From contig NZ_JAGGKR010000001.1 in NCBI RefSeq assembly GCF_017873855.1, positions 1,927,529-1,991,528 of the forward strand: a stretch of DNA of 64,000 nt, read 5' to 3'. Position 1 is the stretch's first letter. Every line of letters begins with the position of its first letter. The notes under the pieces are model-generated. The model was not told the DNA's origin. It did not search any database and saw nothing but the letters and a program-made list of their open reading frames with translations. This DNA comes from Methanolinea mesophila. Lineage in GTDB: Archaea > Halobacteriota > Methanomicrobia > Methanomicrobiales > Methanospirillaceae. This document shows positions 34,439 through 43,644 of the stretch, piece after piece. The position numbers were made by a program, and so were the translations under genes.

Positions 34439-35716
34439 ATGGATCTGCGATATCTTGCGTTAATAGCCGTTATAATGGGCTTAATAGTATCCCCGGTTAT
34501 GGCTGGGACCAAGTACATGTCCGGGGGTCCCGATATCTCCGCAGCACTCTCAGGTTCCAACCAGTTCTCCCCGGGCCAGGACACCACCCTCAATGTAAAA
34601 ATCGAAAACAAGGGGCTTATCGATATAAAATTTGTCCAGTCCGGGATCGTCGATCGCGATGACCTTCCGAATACCGCAAAACTGGTAAGTGTCGCACTCT
34701 CGCCCGGGGATGCCCCTATCGTCATCAAATCCGATCCCCAGAACGTGGGAGACATCCCTGGAGGGAAGAGCGCATCGGCATCCTTTGCAGTGAAGTTCTC
34801 CTCGGATGCCGCTGCGGGAAGATACGTGCTCCCCCTGACGGTCAAATACACGTACCTTAGCTCCGCTGAACAGATCGGTCAGGACAGCATCCAGTATATC
34901 TATAAGGATGTCGAGGAGACTATCGACCTCCCCGTCTCCATAGAACCAAGGGTGATACTGGAAGTCGTCTCCGCGGACCCGGAACACCTGAATGTGGGAA
35001 ACGAGGGATATCTGCACGTTAAAGTGAAAAATACCGGTCTGGAGACCGGCGAGTCGACCATCATAAAGATCGCCCGCAATGGGAACAGTCCCCTCATCCC
35101 TACAGACAGCAGCGTGTACATCGGCACCCTCAGCCCTGGTGAGACGGTGGACTGCACATTCAAGGTCTCGGTATCCCGCGATGCAACCGCCCAGACGTAC
35201 CCCGTGGACCTTCTCGCAGTGTACCAGGACCACGAGGGGGACACGGTGACCTCCGATCCCGTGACCGTGGGGGTTCCTGTGGGCGGGAAGGTTTCGTTCG
35301 AAGTGATCTCGACACCAGGCGAGCTCACCCCGGGAGTCAAAAAGGTAATCGAGGTGGAATACAGGAATACCGGAGATACTACGGCGTACAATGCCCAGGC
35401 GCGGATTAGCGCGATCGATCCGTTCACGAGCAACGACGATACCGCGTTCCTCGGTGACCTTGCACCAGGGGACACTGCTATCGCCCGCTACGAAGTGAGC
35501 GTGGACCAGGCGGCTGTTGCCAAAGATTACGGGCTTGATTCTGAGATCCGGTACAGGGATGCTTTGGACAACAGCCAGATCTCGGATACCATGAAAGTCC
35601 AGGTGAAGGTTGCCCCGGCCGGATCCCCCCTGCCGATGATAATAGGAATCATCATCATACTCGGGATAGTGGGAGGGGTCGGGTATTATGTGTACCAAAA
35701 ACGAAAGAAGAACTGA
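34439..35716 (+). CDS. Surface-anchored protein with CARDB-like beta domains
   Basis: 425 residues. Signal peptide 1-22 (VSPVMA/G), three successive Ig-like/CARDB-type beta domains (each with a 'VKIENKGLID', 'VKVKNTGLETGES' or 'VEYRNTGDTTAYN' strand and an 'LSPGETVDC' or 'LAPGDTAIA' turn), and one C-terminal membrane helix (PMIIGIIIILGIVGGVGYYVY) before a basic QKRKKN tail. It matches S-layer-related COG1361 proteins. It is exposed outside the cell and is probably controlled by the divergent TrmB. The pgi gene start overlaps its stop. Confidence 0.85.
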   Translation: MDLRYLALIAVIMGLIVSPVMAGTKYMSGGPDISAALSGSNQFSPGQDTTLNVKIENKGLIDIKFVQSGIVDRDDLPNTAKLVSVALSPGDAPIVIKSDPQNVGDIPGGKSASASFAVKFSSDAAAGRYVLPLTVKYTYLSSAEQIGQDSIQYIYKDVEETIDLPVSIEPRVILEVVSADPEHLNVGNEGYLHVKVKNTGLETGESTIIKIARNGNSPLIPTDSSVYIGTLSPGETVDCTFKVSVSRDATAQTYPVDLLAVYQDHEGDTVTSDPVTVGVPVGGKVSFEVISTPGELTPGVKKVIEVEYRNTGDTTAYNAQARISAIDPFTSNDDTAFLGDLAPGDTAIARYEVSVDQAAVAKDYGLDSEIRYRDALDNSQISDTMKVQVKVAPAGSPLPMIIGIIIILGIVGGVGYYVYQKRKKN

Positions 35717-36423
35717 TGGTTTTGTGGGGATGGACCCTTCCCGAGCCTGACATCCGCACAGGCACCGATATGCACCGGGTGCTGCAGTCACCTGCCTGCG
35801 CAACGGATACCCCCCTCTATTTTATGTACCGGGACCTGGCCCGGTCTGAGAGAGATAAACTCTGGTTACAGAGCCACAATGTGCGGTTCGACCTGACCAT
35901 CATCCCCCCACGCCAGATATGCGGCGAGTTCGTCAAGACCAAAGGGCATTATCATCCAAAAAATGCCGCAGGTGTAGGGTACCCCGAGATCTACGAGGTT
36001 ATTTCGGGAGAAGCGCATTACCTGCTGCAGCATCGGGACCTGCACGACGTGGTAGTGATCCCCGCGTATGAAGGTGATGTGGTGATCATCCCACCGGGGT
36101 ACGGGCATGTCACGATAAACCCGGGATCGTGCAGACTTAGCATGTGCAACCTCGTCTCGACGGAATTCAGGAGCGAATACGAGGAGTTCGAACAGAACCA
36201 GGGGGCGGCGTATTACGAACAATGCGACGGATCATTCGTAAAGAACAGCCGCTACCGGGACCTGCCGCCGCTCCGCATCGCGGAGCCGTCACTGCTCGGC
36301 AACGAGTTCAGGGAAATAAATGCCCCGCTGTACGAACTGGTGGGACACGGGGGGGAGCTGCCCGGGCTCCTCAACAACCCGGAACGCTACCTTGACCGTT
36401 TCAGCAGATTCCGACCAGACTAG
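35716..36423 (+). CDS. pgi: Glucose-6-phosphate isomerase, archaeal cupin type
   Basis: 235 residues with the cupin PGI signature KGHYHPKNAAGVGYPEIYEVISGEAHYLLQ, whose His residues and Glu bind the metal, and the second cupin motif IIPPGYGHVTINPG. It interconverts glucose-6-P and fructose-6-P. The ATG overlaps the preceding stop (TGATG). Its 3' end overlaps the convergent nadE by 23 bases. Linkage to a TrmB-controlled gene hints at sugar-dependent regulation. Confidence 0.93.
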   Translation: MVLWGWTLPEPDIRTGTDMHRVLQSPACATDTPLYFMYRDLARSERDKLWLQSHNVRFDLTIIPPRQICGEFVKTKGHYHPKNAAGVGYPEIYEVISGEAHYLLQHRDLHDVVVIPAYEGDVVIIPPGYGHVTINPGSCRLSMCNLVSTEFRSEYEEFEQNQGAAYYEQCDGSFVKNSRYRDLPPLRIAEPSLLGNEFREINAPLYELVGHGGELPGLLNNPERYLDRFSRFRPD

Positions 36424-37147
36424 GGGCCGGTAAACGTTTATGCTCGCTTTTCTTGACCATTTCGAGCACCTTCTCCTCCCGGTTGTTCTTCGGTCGCCAT
36501 TCCTGCGCTTCCAGCGCACGGATCGCCGTGTCGATCTCGGCATAGGTCATCCCGATCTCCCCCTCGTCGCTCTGCCCCGGCCATAGCCCTGCGGAAGGAG
36601 CTTTTTTAATAATGGCCTCGGGAATGCCCAGTTCTTGTGCCACTTCGACGACCTCTGTTTTCAGGAGGTGCAGGATCGGCTGGAAATCCCCGGCGTTATC
36701 CCCGTATTTCGTGGTGTAACCGAGCAGAAACTCGCTCCGGTTCGAGGTCCCGCAGACGAGCCGCCGGTCCCGGTTCGCATAATAATAGAGGATCGCCATC
36801 CTGCTCCTCGCCATCAGGTTGCCAGTGAGGTACGGGGTCTCCATAAACCCAGGCATCGCCCGGTATGCGTCCAGCATGGGATCTATCCGCACTACCATAT
36901 GTGATATCCCGAGGTATTCGCAGAGGGCTCTGGCATCAAGGAGGTCCTCCTCCCTCGAGACGGCGCTTGGCATCGATAATCCGAGAATGTTCCCGCCTCC
37001 TATCGCTTTCTCGCAGAACGCCGCAGCAACCGCAGAATCTATACCGCCGGAAATCCCGATAACGATGCCGCCCGCACCGCTGTTCCAGAGTGTGTAGCGG
37101 ATCATCTGTTCTATCCTGCCCATCGCACAACCAAGATCGCCTTTCAT
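36401..37147 (-). CDS. nadE: NH3-dependent NAD+ synthetase
   Basis: 248 residues with PP-loop GISGGIDSAVAAAF, TSNRSEFLLGYTTKYGDNAGDFQPI and KKAPSAGLWPGQSDEGEIGMTY, all typical of NadE. No glutaminase domain is attached. It amidates deamido-NAD+ with ammonia and ATP. Start at ATG 37147. Confidence 0.96.
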   Translation of the reverse strand: MKGDLGCAMGRIEQMIRYTLWNSGAGGIVIGISGGIDSAVAAAFCEKAIGGGNILGLSMPSAVSREEDLLDARALCEYLGISHMVVRIDPMLDAYRAMPGFMETPYLTGNLMARSRMAILYYYANRDRRLVCGTSNRSEFLLGYTTKYGDNAGDFQPILHLLKTEVVEVAQELGIPEAIIKKAPSAGLWPGQSDEGEIGMTYAEIDTAIRALEAQEWRPKNNREEKVLEMVKKSEHKRLPAPSLVGIC

Positions 37148-37163
37148 ATCACACCTTCAGCCA

Positions 37164-38873
37164 TCATAATAATCGGATAAATTTTCTCAATCCCTCTGTA
37201 TCGCCCATTGCGATCAGTTCGTCTCCTTCCTGCAGCGCCTCGCCAGGGCCGGGCCTGACCAGCGACCGGTTCCGCCCCTCGATACCGATCACCTTCACCC
37301 CGGCTTTTTTCTCTATCCATTCGATATTCTGTGAAAGGACCTTCATCGCCCGTTTCCTGACCACTTTCCTCCCGTCAGGGAGGTTAAGGATGACCTGCAC
37401 GATGTCGGAGAGCACGACCCCCCCGATCACCTGCCCTCCGATGCTCGGGAGCAGGGCGACGTAATCCGCACCCGCACGGTAGAGTTTGTCCACCGATACC
37501 GGTTCGTTGGCACGGGCCAGGATCCTGATTCCCGGGTTTAAGTCCCGTGCCATGAGGGTCGTAAAAATGTTCAGTGTATCGTCATTAAGAGCTACGATGC
37601 AGAACTGCGCCTCCTCGACATGCGCCTCCCGGAGGATCCGCTCATCCTCGGCGTTACCTATCACCTGGGAGACCGGGTGCTCCTTCTGGTCGATGACCAC
37701 GCAGTCGATCCCGAGCCCGGTAAGTTCCCTGTATGCGGCGGATCCCACGTCTCCGAACCCGGCGATAACCGCGAGCGAACTTCCCCGTTCGTCGATAACG
37801 AACTCCTGCTCCATCATATTTCCGATATGCTGCACCGATCCGAGGAGAAAGAGCATGGTTGAGGTGTCGAGTATATCGTCGTCCCCGGGCTCGAACGAAT
37901 AGCGGCCACCCTGCGAGAGAAAGAGTGTCTCGATCTCATACCTGGTAAAGAGGGAGAGGTCCCCGAGTCTCTTTCCCGCGGCCCTGGACCCGGGAATAAC
38001 AGGGATATTGACAAGTCGCAGTGTTTTCCCGGGATCGGTCCCCGGTGCCCGGGGTTCGCGGTCGGTGATGGTCTCTTCCACTATTGTGCTCACATGGGAG
38101 GAGAGTGCGGCGTGGCGGGCCAGGATCTGGCCGGTGACGTGCTTCGGCGAGAGCACGTATTCGGCCCCGGCATAATGAAGGTACCGGTCGAATGCAAGCT
38201 TGTCCACCACCGCGATGATCCGTCCCCGGGTTATCTCACGTATCCCGAGGATGACATTCGCTGTGATCTTCTCGTCCTCGTTCACCACGACATTGCTCGC
38301 CGTCCGGACCCAGGAATTTGCCCAGGTCGCAGGGTTTGAATAATCCCCCCATACGACGAACGCCCTTCTCCCGTACTTCCGGGTAAGCTCCCTTGCGACA
38401 TCCTGCGAGTCAGAGACGATGACCATGTCCATCTCTGATATGAGGAGACTGTCGATGAGCGACTTGGTCAGTTCGCCAAACCCTATGATCACCACGTGAC
38501 CGTACATGCCGTGGGGGGTTTTCCTCGGGGGGGTCGAATAGAAGAGGTTGCTTAGGTAAGGAACAAGGAGCAAAGGCACGATCATGAAGATCAGGATGAT
38601 CCCGGTGAGCATCATCAGGATGGTAATCCCCACCGTGATCTGGTTCTGGAATGGGAGGAGTTCTCCGTACCCCGTCGTGGTGACCGTCTCCATCACGAAA
38701 AGGAGCGCTGCAGGCCAGGTGATGGGCTTTTCCTCGAGGATCGGGTAGGCATAGTGGAAAAGGAACGTATACGCAGCGATTTGAAGAAAGAACAGGGAGA
38801 AAAAGAACGCAATCTTCATCCTCCCCGATCCGTGAACCAGGCGCCAGAGGAATCCTCTCTTGTTCAGGACCAT
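37164..38873 (-). CDS. Potassium channel protein with two RCK (TrkA) modules
   Basis: 569 residues from ATG 38873, which overlaps the tRNA-thiolase stop; a longer frame is not used. Two membrane helices flank a pore loop VTTTGYGELLPF, whose TTGYG is a K+ selectivity filter. A TrkA-N domain follows (GHVVIIGFGELTKSLIDSL), a TrkA-C-like segment, then a second TrkA-N (SLAVIAGFGDVGSAAYREL) and a C-terminal TrkA-C. It is like MthK but with two RCK units in tandem per chain. Gating ligand (Ca2+, NAD or ATP) is unknown. Confidence 0.92.
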   Translation of the reverse strand: MVLNKRGFLWRLVHGSGRMKIAFFFSLFFLQIAAYTFLFHYAYPILEEKPITWPAALLFVMETVTTTGYGELLPFQNQITVGITILMMLTGIILIFMIVPLLLVPYLSNLFYSTPPRKTPHGMYGHVVIIGFGELTKSLIDSLLISEMDMVIVSDSQDVARELTRKYGRRAFVVWGDYSNPATWANSWVRTASNVVVNEDEKITANVILGIREITRGRIIAVVDKLAFDRYLHYAGAEYVLSPKHVTGQILARHAALSSHVSTIVEETITDREPRAPGTDPGKTLRLVNIPVIPGSRAAGKRLGDLSLFTRYEIETLFLSQGGRYSFEPGDDDILDTSTMLFLLGSVQHIGNMMEQEFVIDERGSSLAVIAGFGDVGSAAYRELTGLGIDCVVIDQKEHPVSQVIGNAEDERILREAHVEEAQFCIVALNDDTLNIFTTLMARDLNPGIRILARANEPVSVDKLYRAGADYVALLPSIGGQVIGGVVLSDIVQVILNLPDGRKVVRKRAMKVLSQNIEWIEKKAGVKVIGIEGRNRSLVRPGPGEALQEGDELIAMGDTEGLRKFIRLL

Positions 38874-39760
38874 TGTCTCACCTGCCCGAGGATCTCGCAG
38901 CTCCTGCATGTCGTCCCGCACGGCTCCCCGCATATCCGGCACACCCCTCTCTCCGGAGATTTTCCGGGAGACGTCGTCCCGGAGAGTTCTTCGCCAAGAT
39001 TTACCAGCGAATGGCGGGCGGACGGATGATACCAGGCATACTGGTTCAGCATCAGGCGAACTTCTGCCCGGAGGGCGTTATGGGAGTACGGGCAGCGGCC
39101 CAGTTCGAAGCCCTTCACGTTAAGAAAGGAGTAGAGTGCGACCTCCCGTTCAGGGACGAGGATAAACGGTTTGATCCGGGGGACCATTCCGGGAAAAGGG
39201 ACTGCCTTTCTCTGGAGCCGGGCAACATCTCCCCGGAGGACATTCATCAGTATACTCTGTGCTTCGTCATCGAGGTTAAATCCGAGGGCGAGTTTGGTCA
39301 CCCCGTTCTCCCTCGCGACCTTGTTGATCAGGTGACGCCGGAGGACCCCGCAATAGGAGCAGGACTGGGCCTCACCGGTCCGCTCAAGAATACGGTCAAG
39401 GGGGATCCCGTATTCTTCTTCAAACGAGGCGGTAATGCAGTCAATCCCCATTCCCCTGGCAAGGTCGCGGGGGGCTTCCGGAGTACGGTACCCCCGGATC
39501 CCTTCGTCTATCGTGATAGCGATGAGATCCACGTCCTTCCGGGGCGACAGGATCTTCTCGAGAAAGTAGAGCAGTGCACTGCTGTCCTTGCCTCCGCTTA
39601 TCGCCACCCCGACACGATCTCCCGGCAGAATCCACCGGTGGGTCCTTACGGCTCTTTTCGCTTTGGTCTCCACGTCCTGGATAAAATGGCTTTCGCAAAG
39701 GTGGAGCCCGGAATAACGCTGGAATATTATGGCAGGCCGGAGGCATTTGGTGCAGCGCAT
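38864..39760 (-). CDS. tRNA 2-thiolation protein (TtuA/Ncs6 family)
   Basis: 298 residues from ATG 39760, chosen because MRCTKCLRPAI starts the N-terminal zinc finger. It has PP-loop SGGKDSSALL, catalytic CSYCGVLRR, and a C-terminal zinc finger (CRICGEPCGTTCRSC). It adenylates and thiolates uridine in tRNA. It is divergent from rio2 and overlaps the K+ channel gene. The longer frame to 39850 would overlap rio2 and is less likely. Confidence 0.92.
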   Translation of the reverse strand: MRCTKCLRPAIIFQRYSGLHLCESHFIQDVETKAKRAVRTHRWILPGDRVGVAISGGKDSSALLYFLEKILSPRKDVDLIAITIDEGIRGYRTPEAPRDLARGMGIDCITASFEEEYGIPLDRILERTGEAQSCSYCGVLRRHLINKVARENGVTKLALGFNLDDEAQSILMNVLRGDVARLQRKAVPFPGMVPRIKPFILVPEREVALYSFLNVKGFELGRCPYSHNALRAEVRLMLNQYAWYHPSARHSLVNLGEELSGTTSPGKSPERGVCRICGEPCGTTCRSCEILGQVRQWS

Positions 39761-39814
39761 ATAGGGTATCAGATCAACCTTTATCATCAGGATAGATAAA
39801 AATGTGTAGAAACC

Positions 39815-40675
39815 ATGGGAATTTCTGCTGATCATATACGGAAACTGCATAAATACGAGATCCGCATACTGGTCGCCCTGGAACGCCTGATGAAGCGTTA
39901 CCAGTGGGTTCCCCTTGATATTCTCACCAGAACCGTCCGGCTTTCGGAGTCGGAAGTGAGCTACCGCCTGGGACGACTGATGGACTGGGGCATGGTCCGG
40001 TACGATACCGTGCCGTACGAAGGGTATACGCTTATCTTTTCAGGATATGATACGATCGCCCTGATCTCGCTCACGCGAAAAGGAACGGTGAGCGCTCTGG
40101 GATGCATGATCGGCGAGGGGAAAGAAGCCCTTGTATACGAAGGCCTCGGGCTGGGCCCGGTGGCGCTGAAATTTCACCACGTCGGGCAGCGCTCATTCCA
40201 GTCTGCCCGGGTCACCCGGGAATACCTCCCGGAACAGGGACACTGCCCATGGATCTTTGCCTCGGGATACTCGGCTGAAAGGGAATACCAGGCGCTCCAG
40301 CGCCTGCAGCCCGCGGTAAGCGTCCCCCTTCCCATCGATCATAACCGTCACGTGGTAGTGATGGAACTCATCTCCGGGGCGACCCTGAACAGGTGCAGGC
40401 TCAGCGAACCCCGGGTCGTACTGGATGCGATACTCGAAAACGTACGGAAATCCTACGAGGCGGGGATAATCCACTCAGACCTGAGTGAGTTCAACGTGAT
40501 GGTGGACGGGGACGAGCAGGTCTACCTCATCGACTGGCCCCAGTGGATCGACCCCGCCCATCCCAATGCAGAAGAAATCCTTGCCCGCGACGTGGACAAT
40601 ATAATCCGGTATTTCGACCGCAAATACAGGATATCCTATGCCCTGCAGGACGCAATGGCGCTGGTGATGCGATGA
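39815..40675 (+). CDS. rio2: Rio2 atypical protein kinase
   Basis: 286 residues. The N-terminal winged helix (1-85) is a Rio2-specific feature. The kinase domain has IGEGKEALVYEG as nucleotide loop, VALKFHH with the ATP Lys, HSDLSEFNVMV as catalytic loop and LIDWPQWID as metal loop. It functions in late small-subunit ribosome maturation. Its stop overlaps the DUF460 start (ATGA). Confidence 0.95.
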   Translation: MGISADHIRKLHKYEIRILVALERLMKRYQWVPLDILTRTVRLSESEVSYRLGRLMDWGMVRYDTVPYEGYTLIFSGYDTIALISLTRKGTVSALGCMIGEGKEALVYEGLGLGPVALKFHHVGQRSFQSARVTREYLPEQGHCPWIFASGYSAEREYQALQRLQPAVSVPLPIDHNRHVVVMELISGATLNRCRLSEPRVVLDAILENVRKSYEAGIIHSDLSEFNVMVDGDEQVYLIDWPQWIDPAHPNAEEILARDVDNIIRYFDRKYRISYALQDAMALVMR

Positions 40676-42624
40676 AGGTATACGGGATCGATATCATCAG
40701 GGGGTCGGTGAGGTCCAGGTCCCGTCGCCCCATGTATGCCCTGGTCCGGATGCATGACCAGGAAATTCTGTCCGAGACCGAGATCTCCTCGTTCCGGCTG
40801 GAGAGAATTTTATCGAATGAAAAGCCCGACATCCTGGCGGTCGACAGTCTCCAGGAGATATCGGTCGACCAGCACGACCTCTTTGCATTTCTCCAGGCAA
40901 TGCCCCCCTCGGTCCGCCTGGTCCAGGTTACCGGTGGCGAGCGAAAAGAAAGCCTCGGCAAGGTTGCCGCCCGGTTCAATATCAGTTTCAACCGCTTTGA
41001 CCCTTTTGCAGAAGCACGAACCATTGCGAGGGTCGCCTCTCTCGGAGCGGGATACGAGGTGATCGCGTTCGAGAATACGAGCGACATCGTGGTGAGCAGG
41101 CACCGCTCCCCCGGGAAGGGAGGATGGAGCCAGAACCGGTATGTGCGGAAGATCCACGGGGCGGTCCAGCAGAAAGCGCGGGAGATTGAGATGGAGCTGG
41201 TTGCCGCGGGGCATCGGTACGAGAAGAAAGAGACACGTGCCTTCGGAGGGTGCAGCAGGGTCTCGTTCCAGGTATTCGCCCCGAGGGATCAGATGCCGGT
41301 CGCAATGTACCGCGGGGCGGACGTCCAGGTTCGGATCAGCGGGAAAAAACTGGACCGGATCAGGTTCAAACCGCTGACTGGACGGCCAAAATACCTCATC
41401 GTGGGGATCGATCCCGGTACCACCACCGCAATCGCGGCCCTGGACCTCGAAGGGAACCTGCTTCACCTCTCCAGCTCCCGCCAGATGTCCATGTCGGACG
41501 TTACCGAAGTACTGTACAAAGTGGGAAAGCCGCTGATCATCGCATCCGACGTTCATGAAATGCCGTATTCAGTAGAGAAAATACGAAGAGCGTTCAACGG
41601 CGTGGCCTATACTCCGCGCCAGGATATGAGCGTGGAAACCAAGCTCGATCTCGCGGCCCCTCACCCGTATAAAAACGACCACGAACGGGATGCCCTTTCA
41701 GCGGCCCTCGATGCACACAGGAGTTATAAGAACAAGTTCCAGAGTATCCAGAAGAGAGTACCTCCGGGCTACGACCTGGACGAAGTCCGTGCGGCGATAG
41801 TGCGGGGCCTGTCGGTGGAACAGGCCCTGGGGGAGATCAAAGGGCGGGAAGCCCCGGAGGTCACCGTGACCCCGCATGTTGAAGTGCAGGCTCCGGGTGA
41901 CGAAAGGATCCGGATCCTCGACGGGACGGTGAAGCGGTTACGTTCTCTGATACAGGAGATGCAGGAGGAATCGAAGCAGAAGGACAGGGAGATCATCCGT
42001 CTCCAGGGAAGGTTGAGGAGGATACGTTCTCACCGGGAAGACAAGATCCGGAAGGATAACGAGATCGTCAAGCGCGATGCGATCATCACCAGCCTGAAAA
42101 AAAGGGTCAGGCGGGAAGAACGGGTAAACAGGAACCTACGGAAACGGGTGAGCCGGCTGAAGGAGTTTGAAAGCCTGCAACAGCAGGAAAATGCAGTCCC
42201 GTTGAAGATTCTCGTCTCGTTTACCAGGGAAGGGTTAAAGTCCCTGATCGAGGAGTTCGGGCTCCGGGAAGGAGAGCTCGTATACATCGCCAGGATCGAC
42301 GGTTGGAGCCGGAACGTGGTCCGCGATCTCGCTGGCACCGGCATCATGGGCCTGGTGGTCGGCGACGAGGAGAGCATTCCCGGCGACCCCCGGTTCATGG
42401 AGCCTTTCCATGAGTATAACATCCCCCTTCTTAACGGGGAGGATGTCGATGCCAGGGTAAAAGGCAAACAAGGCTCGGCGAATAAAAAAATGGTCGACGA
42501 TGCCCTTTCCGACTGGGAGGAGCGGCGAAAGACCTATGAACTCGAGAAGAAGGCGAAGATGCTCGAGCATATATTCAAAGAATACCGGTCCGAACGTGGA
42601 AAGGAGATGAAGAAAGTTGGATGA
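40672..42624 (+). CDS. DUF460 family protein (RNase H-like, coiled coil)
   Basis: 650 residues from ATG 40672; the longer upstream frame is over rio2. An N-terminal RNase-H-like half (KVYGIDIIRGS, DILAVDSLQEI) is followed by a second RuvC/YqgF-like domain LIVGIDPGTTTAIAALDLEGNL with conserved acidic residues. A long coiled coil (residues about 415-505, repeated KR/RL/EE) leads to a C-terminal domain (FTREGLKSLIEEFGLREGELVYIARIDG). It is conserved in archaea, function unproven; nuclease-like folds suggest RNA or DNA processing. Coupled to rio2 and thiL. Confidence 0.85.
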   Translation: MKVYGIDIIRGSVRSRSRRPMYALVRMHDQEILSETEISSFRLERILSNEKPDILAVDSLQEISVDQHDLFAFLQAMPPSVRLVQVTGGERKESLGKVAARFNISFNRFDPFAEARTIARVASLGAGYEVIAFENTSDIVVSRHRSPGKGGWSQNRYVRKIHGAVQQKAREIEMELVAAGHRYEKKETRAFGGCSRVSFQVFAPRDQMPVAMYRGADVQVRISGKKLDRIRFKPLTGRPKYLIVGIDPGTTTAIAALDLEGNLLHLSSSRQMSMSDVTEVLYKVGKPLIIASDVHEMPYSVEKIRRAFNGVAYTPRQDMSVETKLDLAAPHPYKNDHERDALSAALDAHRSYKNKFQSIQKRVPPGYDLDEVRAAIVRGLSVEQALGEIKGREAPEVTVTPHVEVQAPGDERIRILDGTVKRLRSLIQEMQEESKQKDREIIRLQGRLRRIRSHREDKIRKDNEIVKRDAIITSLKKRVRREERVNRNLRKRVSRLKEFESLQQQENAVPLKILVSFTREGLKSLIEEFGLREGELVYIARIDGWSRNVVRDLAGTGIMGLVVGDEESIPGDPRFMEPFHEYNIPLLNGEDVDARVKGKQGSANKKMVDDALSDWEERRKTYELEKKAKMLEHIFKEYRSERGKEMKKVG

Positions 42625-43477
42625 TCGGGAGCTCCTCCGTGAAGTCATGGAGATTGTAGGAAAGGAGTGCTGCCTCGACGACTGTGCGGTGATTCCCGCC
42701 GGAGAGCGCTACCTGGTGGCATCGACCGATATGCTCCATAGAAAAACCGATTTTCCTGAAAGGATGTCGGAGTGGCAGATCGGGTGGACCTCGGTGGCGG
42801 TGACCCTGAGCGATATCGCTGCGATGGGAGCCAGGCCCTGTTTTGTGCTCCTCGCCGTAGGACTGGATGCAAACACCGCGATCGCTCCGCTCCTGAAGGG
42901 AGCGAAGGACTGTTGCGATACGTACGGAACGGACCTGGCAGGGGGGGACCTCGACCATCATGACGAGCTCACGCTCGTGAGTTCCGGAGTCGGCGAAGTC
43001 TCCCGCACTCACATTGTGCGGAGGCGGGGGGGCACGCCTGGCGACCTCATATGCGTTACCGGAATTCCCGGGAGGGCCCAGGCAGCGCTTGAGGGCTACC
43101 AGGAGTTCGATCGGTATCTTCTCGAGCCCAGACCGAGGGTAAAGGAGGGGCAGATCCTGGGGACGGCGGGAGCGACCTCCATGATGGATCTGAGCGACGG
43201 ACTGGCGCTCTCGCTCTATGACCTGTCCCTCGCCGGGGATGTGGGGTTCGCCCTCGATTCACGATGTATTCCACGAATTCCAGGGATCCCTGCGGACAAG
43301 GGTCTCGAATGTGCGTTGTTCGGCGGAGGAGATTACGAGCTCCTTTTTACCTGCCCGGCAGGCATGCTCCCGGTGGAAGGGGTCGATGCCACCCCGATCG
43401 GATCCGTCACCTCAAAAAAAGAGGTCAGCATGGATGGCGCCCCCCTCCCGCGGAGAGGATACCAGCACTCCTGGTAA
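42617..43477 (+). CDS. thiL: Thiamine-monophosphate kinase
   Basis: 286 residues starting at TTG 42617 inside the end of the DUF460 gene. The AIRS-like motifs are DDCAVI, STDMLHRKTDFPERM, SDIAAMGARPCFVLLAVGL, DLAGGDLD, MMDLSDGLALSLYDL and FGGGDYELLFT. It phosphorylates TMP to the cofactor TPP. The Asp-rich metal sites are intact. Confidence 0.93.
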   Translation: MDDRELLREVMEIVGKECCLDDCAVIPAGERYLVASTDMLHRKTDFPERMSEWQIGWTSVAVTLSDIAAMGARPCFVLLAVGLDANTAIAPLLKGAKDCCDTYGTDLAGGDLDHHDELTLVSSGVGEVSRTHIVRRRGGTPGDLICVTGIPGRAQAALEGYQEFDRYLLEPRPRVKEGQILGTAGATSMMDLSDGLALSLYDLSLAGDVGFALDSRCIPRIPGIPADKGLECALFGGGDYELLFTCPAGMLPVEGVDATPIGSVTSKKEVSMDGAPLPRRGYQHSW

Positions 43478-43491
43478 CCCGGCCGAGCGGA

Positions 43492-43629
43492 GTGCCCGGA
43501 CTGATTCGGGAGATCTCGCGGGCGGTTTGTGTGGATCAGGAAAGTGCACGAATTGCAGGCGGAGAGATGTTCAAGTACGGGTCAGGTAACTCGGGATACG
43601 ACCGGTTATACCGTTATCAGGAACAATAA
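43492..43629 (+). CDS. Possible small protein after thiL
   Basis: A 45-residue frame from GTG 43492, 14 bases after thiL: MPGLIREISRAVCVDQESA then GGEMFKYGSGNSGYDRLY. It has a plausible amphipathic N-terminal helix and a Gly/Tyr-rich end, but no clear ribosome-binding site. It could be a small protein or non-coding. Low confidence. Confidence 0.25.
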   Translation: MPGLIREISRAVCVDQESARIAGGEMFKYGSGNSGYDRLYRYQEQ

Positions 43630-43644
43630 AATTACAGAAAGGGA